NCBI GenBank assembly: GCA_019055375.1
Contig: JAHQIW010007012.1
Coordinates: 62,001-126,000, forward strand
Length of the DNA: 64,000 nt
Direction: 5' to 3'
Source: Parelaphostrongylus tenuis
Lineage: Eukaryota > Nematoda > Chromadorea > Rhabditida > Metastrongylidae
Shown: in pieces, positions 12,529 through 24,500 of the stretch
Layout: each line of letters begins with the position of its first letter
How positions within the stretch are numbered: position 1 is the stretch's first letter
Translations under genes and position numbers: made by a program
Notes under the pieces: model-generated
What the model saw: the letters and a program-made list of their open reading frames with translations, nothing else
The model's database searches: none
Told to the model about the DNA's origin: nothing

Positions 12529-15500
12529 GTTGTAGGCGAAGAAAAGAGATTATGAAACGCAATCCTCTTCTCGCTCCTACAGCGCACTATAGAGACTTCC
12601 TTAGGAACCAAATTTGACTTCAAAATTACCGAGATTTGCACTATTGAATAATTACTAGTCTTTTTCTTCACTTTAGACACTTTGTTAATCGTTCACAGTG
12701 TGTTTCTTTTTTCACTGTGCAGATCGCTCTACATCTAGCATACAATTCGTTTAATTGTCTTCTTCCTGAACGTCATAGAATACTGATTGAGCAACTCTCC
12801 TTACAAGCTCGAGGATGGCCTGGTTATGGTGTTCCATAGGGCGTTGTTGTTGACTGCCGGAGTGAGTTAGGAAGCGGAGCTCTGCTCCACGCGCGCCGCG
12901 ACGAGTATCACAATCACTCGAGCACGGTGCCCCAAAACTAGTCAAGTCTAAGAAAAAGCTAAATCCGAGTGTGAAATATAATCTTATTTTCGCTGCTACA
13001 GCGTTCAAAGAAAACCTTTTCACGAACAAAACAAGTGTTGAGATTGCGAGATTTAGACTTACGAATAACTTGTATCAAAATTGTAGAAGAAAAGTTCTGT
13101 CCAGCGAGAAAACTTTTGAAAAACTGGGTCGAAAACAAATCTCATCGTCCGCAAAGGGTTAACATTACTAAGTAAACAGGCAACAAAATAACATCAACAT
13201 GCCCTCTTACAAATCTTTTGAATAAATTACAAAAATAAGCAATAAATTGCTTAAGGAAATAGTGAGGAGTTCTCTATTAAGAAAAAAGTTGGTTTCGGGG
13301 ACATAAAAATGGCTAATGACTCGCCTATCGATGGGACTTTCGAGTGGCGCAAGCTGGGGTCTCTTCCACTCAACACGAGCCTTCAAGGGTGCTTCATCAC
13401 CGAGTAACACAACCGACTGGATTTCAGGCTGTCGCGGAGCTGTAATGCTGACTATATATTGAGTTACAGATCTCTGAGAATGACCCAAAATCGAGTGAAG
13501 ACGGAATTTCTAAAAACGAAGAAAATAAAAAACTCACGAATTCCTCCAGTGACTATCCGTTTCGTTTCGGTATACTCTCCATCCCCATTTCTATTGAAAG
13601 CGTTCATTCTGAAGGCGTATTCCGTATTCGGCTCCAACTTATCGATCTCCCAGTACCGTTTCTTCAAATAAAAAAGTTCAGTAACATAAAAATCGCAAAT
13701 TACTCCAGCATGTGAGAACGTACCGAGAGGTCATTTATCACATCGTATTTGGAACGACGCCTATTCACCGGTTCACCATTCATCAATTTCTCAACATAGA
13801 CATAGTAGCCGCCAGAATTGCTATGACCATTGACATGAAGTGGTCGATCCCATGTCAACCTCACCTAAAAAAAAATTCAACATGAGACCCTGACAAAGTC
13901 TGACAGTGTGATTTGAGTTTTTCCTGTCTGTCTGTTATGGGCACTTATACAGTGTTATACACGTGCTTCGGCCTTTCAGCCTCGGCAGCTTTCGTTGAGT
14001 CAGTACCTCGGGGATCTACGCCCTCCATAGAGGAGTCGGCGACGAACTTCTTAAACTCAACGTTCGGTGAAACAATCACCGAGATATTCTTTCAGAGTGT
14101 TCGATTGCCAAATGCATGCGTATGGCTGCTACGTGGACATATGTAACAATCAATGCAATCGACTATTTTGAGACCTTGCTCAAGTAGAGTACAATCTGAC
14201 ACTGTATTTTACGCCTTCTATGTCTGTTATGGGCACGTATACAATGCACTACATGTGTTTCGACCTTCCGCCTCATCAGTTGCACGGTGCCTCAAAACAC
14301 ATTGTCAGATCAAATTGTTCTTGAGCGAGGTCTCAAAATAGTCGATTGCATTGACTGTTATATATAACCCTGATATTTGACACAAACGTTTACAAGCACA
14401 GGACTAAGGATTCTGAGTGACTTCAAAACCTTCAATTCTAAACATCGCAGAAGAGAAAGAGTGGTAGCAAAGCCGTAGCCTCGGGAGTGTAGCGGTAACA
14501 CGTGTCCCTAGAATGAATGAAACACGAGTTCAACTCCCGCCCGGAGTTGAAAGTTTTGCATATCACTTAGGGCATTTCTGTGCATGTAATTATAACATCA
14601 TAACACTGTTACACTTGATACTTGATACGTGAACGTCACGTCTTCACCGATAGCGCGAGCTCTATCAAAATAAAAACGTGGTTTGGCTCTTTTATCCCTG
14701 GAGTCCCAAGGTAAGCCTAACCGAGGTTTCCTCAGGCCGTCACCACATTAGAGCATTCGTCGACCCTTGTGAGTTAGAGGGATATTACGAACTTGCGACC
14801 AATAGTCACGAAGATGGCGGTCATTCCTGGTACGGTTTACTCTTAGCTGGGCTTTCCGGTTAGAAATCTCGGACTTTTTCGCAGCTTGGTTGGCGCTGTT
14901 GGGGGTGGGATTGAACCGATAAAATGAAGCGTTACTATAGGAAAATCTTGTAGTTTAGAAGCATATTCTAATTCTTCTATGAAATATGAATGTGTACTTA
15001 ATACTATACAGAAGAAAAACACCTCACCGAATTTGGAGCCGTCAAAACGACATCGAAATTTAGTGGAGCAGACGGAACTGAAATATAAAAATAGCTGATA
15101 GAAACAGAAGAATGTTCGGGAGAACAATTTGTAATAGTAATTAAAGTAATAGAATTGATGGAATACAAAAGAAATTCAATGTTGACTTCGCTTTTCCAAA
15201 AAAAAGCTTGGAATTTGATCTCCTGCATCTTTGCTGAGGGCCTCGTTATATGAATAATGTGTGATAAAATGAAAGCATCCGCTAGTAATTTACATAAAAT
15301 TGATGTAAAAAAGTTCAAAGACTGCTCGTTCAGAAAGCCTTCGCGCATTGTTACAGTTCAATTCATATAAAAAATTTCGAAAGCATACATTTTTACTAAA
15401 ATTTCTTCCGTTATCTTAAAAACAATTGAATTTCTCTCGCCCCATTCAAAAAGAAATATTTCCTTAATGTTTTCTGGATACAAGTACCGCACTAGTAACA

Positions 15501-18500
15501 AGTAGTTCTACCGTTACATTGAGGAAAGAATATTCCTCCTGCATTCTTGGAAACAGGAGTATTTCTCTCTTTCATCAAAAAAGAGCACTTTGCTCGTTGC
15601 CTCAGAGAAGACGTATTTCTCCTGTTTCCTCGAAAGAAAAAGGAACAACTCTCGTGCTAATGGAAAGGGAGTATCCCCCTTGTTTTCTTGAAAAAGAAAA
15701 AATAACTCTTCTCTTGCTCCATCAGGGAGCACTTCACTCGTTGCCTTGAAAAAGGGATGTTTCTCTCATTGCTTTTAGGAGAAATATTCCCCTTGCTGCT
15801 TTCAAAAAAAAAAAAAAGTATCTCTCTCATTGTCTTAGATAAATAGTATTCACAAAAATCTAAAGTTTATAAGAGTTTTCAAGAACTCGCTCAACAGTTC
15901 TATCAACATATGGTATTCCACGCCGCACGAATATTTAAAAAAACCTTAGCAGATTGCACTAAGAATACCTATTTCGTTTATCTGTCCGTGTAGAAATTAC
16001 TTTAAGTACGTCATTCTAATCTAAATATCTCATGAAATGCCCTTTTCCTTGAGAAAAAGTGCAGAAAAAACTTGAGTGCGGTTGCTATCAATCTTCTCTG
16101 CAACCGATGATTGACGTTTCGGCGACTTCGCCTTCTTACGAGTCTGATTCTACTTTACGTGACGCCATCCATTCAAATTTGTGGACTTCTTATCCCTGAT
16201 AAAAACAAGTGCTTTCTCGACTAAACCGGCCTTAATAATTATTCTACAGAATTTCATTTATTCGAGAGAACACTTTATTTTTATTGGTACAACTGCAATC
16301 TACAAACTTGTACGGATAACGATACATAGGAATACGTTCAGGCTCCGAGGAAGGCCATGTCACCAAAACAGCACCCAACAATTCCGAAGAAAAGGTAGCA
16401 ACCTTGTGGCAGTTTTTTTTTTGAAAAAAGAACAGTTTCTTCTTGAGAAGAAAAGACAGTTTGTGGGACATTATTTTAGAATCAACTGTTTATCTTTCTG
16501 GAAGAAGCAAGTAGTATGGAGTACCTCAGACTGAACAGAAATCGGTTCTTTCTGATTAGGAGGGGGACAAATAAAAATTTGATTTCATTCGCTCGAGAGG
16601 AAACTTTCATAGGAGCGTTAGTGACCAATCGAAAGCTGAGACTTGAGGCTGCAGCCCTACATCGCCGGTTTTCTAGAACACCGTTCCATAACGCTGTGAT
16701 CTCCACACAAACCATGTCTCATAAGCGCATATTTCTCGGCGGAGACAAAGCTGTAGCCTCAGATCTCAGCTTTTGAATGGTTACTAACACTCCTATGAAA
16801 AGTTCCTCGCCAGCGAGTGGGGTCGGTTTTTCATTTGTCTCCTCCTAATCAGAAAGAACCCAGAAATCATTAAGGCGCACGAGAATGGTATTTCTCGCTT
16901 CCAGAACGGTGACTAGCGTTTCAGCGATTTCGCGTTCTTTAGAGCAAAAAAGGAAATAAAAATAAATCTATAAAACGAATTGTTTGAGCTAATAAAAAAG
17001 TATGTGTACCAAGAATCTCGTTGTGCTCAGTATTCACTGTGAAAAAGGCGAAATCGTCGAGACCTAGCCATCGATTTCGAAGGGAGAAATATCAACCTCG
17101 TTCAAGTTTTATATAAAGAAAAGGACAGTTTGTAAGATATTCACCATTACTTAAGCCGGAGTTTAGTGAAGGTCGGTCTCTGGAGTTATTAGAAGGCATG
17201 GAAAGAACCAGATTCAAACTGAATTATTTGCAGTCTTCTATAAAAAATTCTACGCTTAAAAGTAGTTTGTCAGTCGGCTGGGAAAAAGCAGCAATAGATG
17301 ATAGCTTCTCCACTTTTTCCAAAAGTCCTCTATGCTAAACTTCAGAACCTCACATGATTTTCGGAAGCTCAACAATTTAAGGCAAGGTCTACACATTCCG
17401 AAGCCCTAGTTATCGCTAGTATTCTTACTATATGTAGGATTTTGAGACAATCGTACAGTCTTGTAAAAAAAAACCAAGATTGAGGCTGTGGGCAATGATC
17501 GTTCGCACAATGGAAGAGTTGTTTATTTGACTTGAGAAAACGACTGGAAAGGTGAAAACAAATCGTGACAATGTCGAAATCCCAAACTCCTCTAAGATGG
17601 AGCCGACAAAACTCCATCATTTGCTGAAAAGTCGTTTAGAAAAAGTCTTAGAATCCTGACTTGCGCTGGGAATAGTTCTCCTCTCAAAGCCACCTTAAGT
17701 ATAGCCAATTTAAGAAGTGCAGACTTTCTCGCTGAGTTGACAAATGCTCCATGCTCGTATAGCTCAGAGAAGAAATGGAGAATCAAAACATCATGCAGGA
17801 AAGAAGTAGGGAGAGAAAAGTCTCCTAGAATCAGGTGTGGTGTGATCACCCACTTGAAAGTCTCAGACAGATTCTTCAACCTAAAAAATCACTTTGCCCA
17901 TTCATGTAAACTGTGTGGGTTGGTATCCATTGAGAAGTGCTGCAAGATCTATAGAAAGCAATGACTGTTTGACGAATTTGTTGTCTATTGGAGTTTTGGC
18001 ATCATTCTGAGTTCATTCAATACCTTCCAATCGACTATTTTGAGACCTCCGTTGAAACGCAGTGGTCTGATTGAACATTTCAGGCGTTTTTGAGAGGTCA
18101 GGTGTGACATCTCTGTGGTGTACGTAGGTTTCGACGTTCTCGCACACCTCATGAGTACCAGATGCCAATTGGAAGGTATTGTTATATGTCTTCATAACAG
18201 CCGTGAGCCATGCAATGACAATCAGTCACTCTAGAACGCAACATTAAGTGATTCTTTCACTTGATGTGGAGTGATACTTCTTTGGCGCCGATTTCTAATA
18301 TTGGCAAAGGTGAGTTGCAGGGCATGTGGTACTGATAAGGCCTGCGAGAACACCGAAACGTACGTATACTACAGAGATGCCATATCAAAGCTTTGAAAAG
18401 GTTTAGAACATTCTATTAGACTATATTCAGTTCATCCAGTACTTATTTAACCTTTTCAAGAATTCGAAAAGCCGGAATCTTCCAAAACTTTGACCATTGT

Positions 18501-21500
18501 CCAGTAAACTATTTTAGAAACCAGGTGCATATTTATGAAGAAAACATCAGATAACTGATCTGAATTTTAACCCTTTAGGGACGGGAGTTGGTCAATGGCA
18601 CAACGCAACTCGCAGGAGGCGCGCGATTTTCGTAAATTCATAGGGTTTTTCCTCCATATGAAAAGTAAAACTTTTTGTGTCAGTCTGATACATGATTTCT
18701 CTACATGTTCATGTTTTCAGACCACATATAACTTTTCTGTAAGATGAAAAATTCGAGTGCCAAACATAATCTTCTTTTCGTTCTTACGGCGTTCCAGAAT
18801 AACCTTCCAAAACCGTTATAGCATCAAAAATTTATGGAACTTGGGCCACCGAATGACTGATACGAGTTTTGCGAAGGGCCATAAACAAGTCCCAGACGAG
18901 CATATAAAGCAAACTGAGTGTGGAATATAATTCTATTTTCGATACTACAACGTGATAAAGCTTTTTGAAAAATCAAACATTTCTTGAAATCGAAGAGAAT
19001 CAAGCTTTCCAATGGTTGCCCCGTGTCTAAGAGATAAGTTATGTTCAGCGAGAAAAGCCTTCAATCACTCGTGTACCACACCTGGTACAGTTCGTCCCTT
19101 AGGGGCTAAGATAATGAAGCTGATTGGAAAGCAGCAAGCCTGATGGTCAAAAAATCACCAAGATAGAATATACGTCGAAATTAATGAATGATCTCAGTTG
19201 GTGGATATTCGCTTGAGATACTTCACATCAGTGAACAGGTCATCAAAAATTGAGTTACGAATCCTTGAAGAATTCACACCAAAGAAGCCTGCAATTTTAC
19301 TCTGCTCACTTCTCCAGTGATTATTCTACAACAAGAAGGATAAAGCTCTCAGCGTTGATCAATCCCTAAAAAAGGTGTCACGCATTCGACTTCATTCGTG
19401 GCATCGTGGAGATAAGTGAATGCATATCTGGCCTTTACAATCACTTGCGGTGGCCTCAATTCACTCACCACGGAGGGATGAAAGGTTTGATAAGTCTCAA
19501 ACGCGGGATCGAACCATCGACCTCGATTATCAATTAGGTGCGCCTCAGAGATCTATATCCACTCCGCCACACACACAGGCCGTGATTAATACATAACTAT
19601 TACAATAACACCTAGCTTGTCAACTGATTTCTAATAATATTTTTTAACTTCTACCTTTTCTTATGATATTGAAAAAAAAACTAGTTTTCTGTGACTTCTG
19701 AATGATCTTCTGACTACTATTACAACTTCTATAGCTTCTTCTTCTTCCACTTTATATTATACTAACTTTTCCTATGACGTCACTGCGAAATAGAAAGACA
19801 AATGATGATTATTTTCCAAAAACGTAGAATTTTGCAATTATGAGCTCGTTGGATCGATCACCACCACTTTATATCGGCTATAACTGCAAAGAAGATAGGA
19901 GAAATTTCATTGAGGACTATTTTATTACCACCAAGAACATCACCAAGTATGAAGTGATATCGTAAAAAAAAAAGTGTAATGATGTTATGTTCTTCTCTGT
20001 TGAAAACAAAAGGAGCAGAATGAGGAGATCTGAAAGGAGAAGGAGTGGAGAAAAATGAGGGATTTTCTCTTGAAAACCATTCGATTCTATCGATAACTAC
20101 AGAAATTACTAGGTAGTAACTTTTGCCACCCGAATGAAGAGCTTTTGTATAGATCCGAACCCTATAATTTTGAAAACGAGGGTTAACTTTTGTTATGGTT
20201 GCTGCACGAAAGGATAAGTGGGTCATGAAATAGCGCGCCGTCCTAAATTTGTCAGTGGGAACCCATTTCGGCATAAATGCTAGAGTTATATGTCCTTAGA
20301 ATTTCGATTTTAGATACTTTAAAACTCCAGGAACACTACAGAGAAATGTCTTATGTGCTAGCAGATCGTTCGATGAATACCTTTCAATCGACTAGCTTGA
20401 AAATTCAATATAGTTTGATAGAATATCTTAAGCCCTTTAATAGGTCTGTTATGGCATTTCCAGTGCTATACGTACGTTTTGGCGTTACACGCAGGCCTCA
20501 TCAGTAGCACATCAAGTGATGTGATGTGCTACTGATGAGGCGTACGAGTAACGCCGTAAAGTACGTATAGTACTGGGAACATCGTACAAGACGTCTTGGA
20601 AGGTCTGAGATATTATATCAGACCTTCAGTCGATAGTTCAGACTAGCCAACAACATGAGAGAAGATTACTGAGAATACTGGAAACGTCCTGGACATTGAC
20701 AAATCGTCTCCTGTCAAATATGGAGGTAACAAGAGAAGATGGCATCCTGCGAAGAACAAGGAACTTCGCATCAACCTCCTCCATCCTCTCTCTTCTTCCC
20801 CAACATAGAGAACTATTACGGCTTCCAAGTTATTATCACCTTACCGTGAGCCATATGCAGTTCCGTAATGTTCTCAGTTCCTTCAATATAATCTGAAATA
20901 CTTCAGAGCCCTTTAGAGGCTTGCTATGTCAGTGGCCTGCGTACGTTTCGGCGGTCTCGTTCGCCTCGTCAGAGCCACACTCCCCACTAGTCAGTCCTCC
21001 TGATAGTAGGGATAGAGAGAACATGTTTCGATCTAAACAACGTAAAATGTATTGTCAACCATTTTTCAGTCGATGGCTTGCAGCTGTGATCAAGTATACG
21101 AACATTACCTTTCAATCTTTGTTTGTCAAAATCCTCGTGATAGAAGATCGACTATCCTGTTTGTCTGTTTATTTCGTTTTTTTCTGTTTTTATTTTTCGA
21201 GACTATGATAGTAGGGGGCGGAGGACATGCTTCTCAGAGTAACATCTTAGAAAGAACAAATCAGAAGTTTATGAAACTTGTGGCAAAAGTACCTTCCTTG
21301 GAAACCAATTGTAATTGAGTTATTGAAAAGTAATTGAAGCCTCTTTTTTCATATTTCCAGTGACACCTTAGAAACCCTAAAAACACTACTTAGAGGTCTG
21401 TGAAAATTTTTAGTAGAGCCTTTTCGACGTTGGCTCGTCAAAGCCGTACGTACGTTAGCGTATGTCGCGCGGTTCATCAGTGGCCCACGCTCCACAATGA

Positions 21501-24500
21501 ATCTTACTTTATGAAGGGATGGGGAGACGTTACTTATGTTGGTAGCACGTGAATTGAGTCGTTGCCATTTTTGCAGTCGATAGATTACGGCTGGCGGTGA
21601 ATATGTTAAAATCCATGCGATCACCATAAATAACGTCTTCCAATCCCTGTTATAAAGTAAGGATCAGTGTGAGGCGTGGGCCACTGATGAAGCGGGTGAC
21701 ACCATCGAAACGTACTTGTGGCTCTAACATGCTACTTCAGAAAGGTTCTAAACATTCTCACAGACTATACTGAAGGTTTATAGCGAGGTTTTGAAACAGA
21801 CAAAGAGATACTATTTAGTCCTTTCGGGGCCGTAGATCCCAAGGCCTCTGGATCTCTATTAGGCAACCCTGAGCGGTCTGCTCAACCTCCTCTGCACCTC
21901 TTGCCCCCAGCGTGCTGATTTCAACAATGGCACACTCCTGCGTCTAACATATGCACGCTGGGGGTTTGACATGCAGATGAGATGGAGCAGACCTTCCAGA
22001 GCCGTCAATTAGAGATGCAGGGGCCGTGGGTCTACGGTCTCAAAAGGGTTAGAGGCTTGATTTAGGCCATCGAGCAGTCCTTGTTCTTATCGACTTCCAA
22101 GTGAAAACGGAGGATGTTTGGACTGTCTTCGTAGTATTTATAGCAACTACCTAAACATCTATAAAAGCACTCAAGAGACTTAGAAATATTGAGAAAAACT
22201 TCAACTTTAACACATCGTAAAAGTCGTAATGCTACAGATTTCCTAGGGTTTGCATTCGTTTTGTGGTTTTAAGGGTGGGCGGGTTTCAATCAATTCAACT
22301 GCTTTTTTTCGCATTAGTTCAAAAAGTGTTGAAAAAGGAGGAAGACGGAGGAAAGGATGAAGAAATCGGAAAGAAAAAAGTTTTTGCCGAAAAATTTCGA
22401 AGTGAAATCCTAAATTCCAACCCTAAGTGATGGGCGATGTTTACCTTGATTCGCTCTACTTTCTTCAATAGAGAAAGAGGAAAAACTCTAGTGAAAAGGC
22501 ATACTGAAATCTGTGATACAGACGAATAGATAGCAAGGAGAGGCATTGGTAAACAAATAGTAAACAAACAGATAAACAACAATAAAGCGATGAAAGCCCT
22601 AGCCCCGAGGGTGCCATAAACATTACGCCACTAACAAACCGCTTAGAGGGGGGGGGGGGATCACTTCATATTTCGTTTTTCGAAGCACCTTCAATTCGTG
22701 GCTGTTTATTTCCCCTTCTTGTAAACAAAAACAATGCCCAGCAGATGGGAAGTGAGAAATTTACCGCTTCGAATACCCCCTATGGGTATAATTTTTCCTC
22801 TCCTTCGTCTGAGCCACCTCAAATCCAACATTTTCTCGAGTTCCGTGAGGCAATGCCGGATCGATGCGAAGCCCCCGCCAGGAGGAAGAGGAAAAGAGAC
22901 CTCCCTAAGCATTAAACAAAATTCCCCACTTACCCTGGATATCTCTAAAATCTTAAGAAAAAGCCTACAGGATAGGAAGTCACCGATCGATCGATACGTA
23001 TGAATCCCACATCATAACCAAAACACCTGACTCAAATTCATTTCTCAAATTTCTTGAACAAAAATGACTTAGACGAGAACGAACTCACCTCTCTGTCTTT
23101 CAGATGCGGCCGCGGCACCGTTGGCCGTTTGTAATGGCAAAAATAAAAGAAGAACTACTCGGGTGATCGAACCCCGTCGGGTCATTTATCAAGCCGCGCT
23201 CCAATGTCGGACATAGACATTTCCTCTAAGTAATTCACAGTCCAACAAAGAAAAAATAGATTTAAATATGATGAAAAGTGACGTCATACGTAACCAAATG
23301 GACGTCATACCTGATTAAGCTTAAGGGAGTTCGAGTACAAATAAGAGAAAGAGAGAGAGAGAGGGGGGGGGTGAGAGAAAGAGGAAAACATAATGGGATC
23401 CAAGGAATCAAAGAGAGTCAGAGAGGAAGAGAGAGAAGGAGAGGAATTTTCTGGATGGCGAGGGCGAGGACGATGATGGATCTGTCCAGTCTGCCAAACT
23501 CATCATCATCACAAATCAACTTAGAGAAGCGCTTCTTAGCGTCGACAACAAACACAAGGACTATCAACGCCATGTTTACAAAAAACACGAAGAGAAAAAA
23601 GGAGAAAAAAAAAGAAAAGAGAGAGGAAAAAAGAAAGGAGAGAGAAAAAAGAAAAAAAATTGGAAGCCGGATTTATCGGACTCATTTTAGGCGTCATTTG
23701 CTAAACGAAAATGATGAAAAACGGGAGTAAAACCTGCGTAATCTTTTGGAATTCCTGCCTATGACGTCACTAGATGGTAGTAGTAGTAATAACAAAAATA
23801 AAAAGTAATAAAAATAATCGATGAGGTGACAAATTGCGAGAAATACCGACCGCTCAAGCGAACGAGCGACGGACCGTGAACTACTGTGCGCACAATAACC
23901 GTAAAGTCAACAACGAATTTCTCGCCCACTGGTGGTTATTGAGCAATCAGTCAATCAATAAATCAATCCACCAATCGATATAAACGACCCTCCGCCGTCA
24001 ACAATTAATCAATACAAACGACCTTCCCACGTCAACAATCAATCAACATAAGCGACTATCGACCCGTATCAGCATGCATTCGACGTTAAATGCGCTCTAA
24101 GGATGTTTTCATGACCTACTGACAACGTGTACCGGTTCTTGTACACACTACGGCCCTTTAAATTGACTGTGTTTTGAAAATCGGTCAGTCGCACGCTGTG
24201 ATTGGTTAATTGATCGGTCGCTAAGGAGTTACTGTATAATATTTGCATAAATACAGGTTGGTGCAAAAGTAATTGCGTCCTACGCATTGTTGAAATCTTA
24301 GTAGAAAATAGAATTGTTTAAAAAAACCTCAGAAATAAAGCGGAACCGCAGTTACTTTTGCACCAACTTGTATATGCGAAAACTCTTAGTTTTAACAGTG
24401 GTTCTCTCATTTTCGGTCAAAACTAGCTATTTTCAAATCAAATACTTGAGGTATGGCAGAGTAAAGGTGAAGAAAGAGCGATAGCCGAGCGGTGGTCTCC

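Larger units (their letters stand above)
20385..20645. mobile_element. Foldback element with head-to-head hammerhead motifs
   Basis: Two inverted motifs are separated by only 15 bp (minus 20463-20510, plus 20526-20573). The whole element is palindromic, with GTACGT blocks, GGAAATGCC/GGGAAC ends and CAATCGACT termini. The centre reads CATCAAGTGATGTGATG. Confidence 0.8.

Noticed and set aside
15023..15027. Exon 17 ending at the downstream GTGTTT donor
   Set aside because: It would duplicate GTGAG at the junction and put a stop into exon 18. The upstream GTGAGG donor gives a clean frame.
16181..16776. Overlapping ORFs on both strands at 16.2-16.8 kb
   Set aside because: Those at 16.5-16.8 kb lie in the arms of a foldback element. 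No protein similarity is seen in any of them.
23278..23730. 150-residue plus-strand ORF rich in R, E and K
   Set aside because: A low-complexity purine tract keeps the frame open; no domain is seen.
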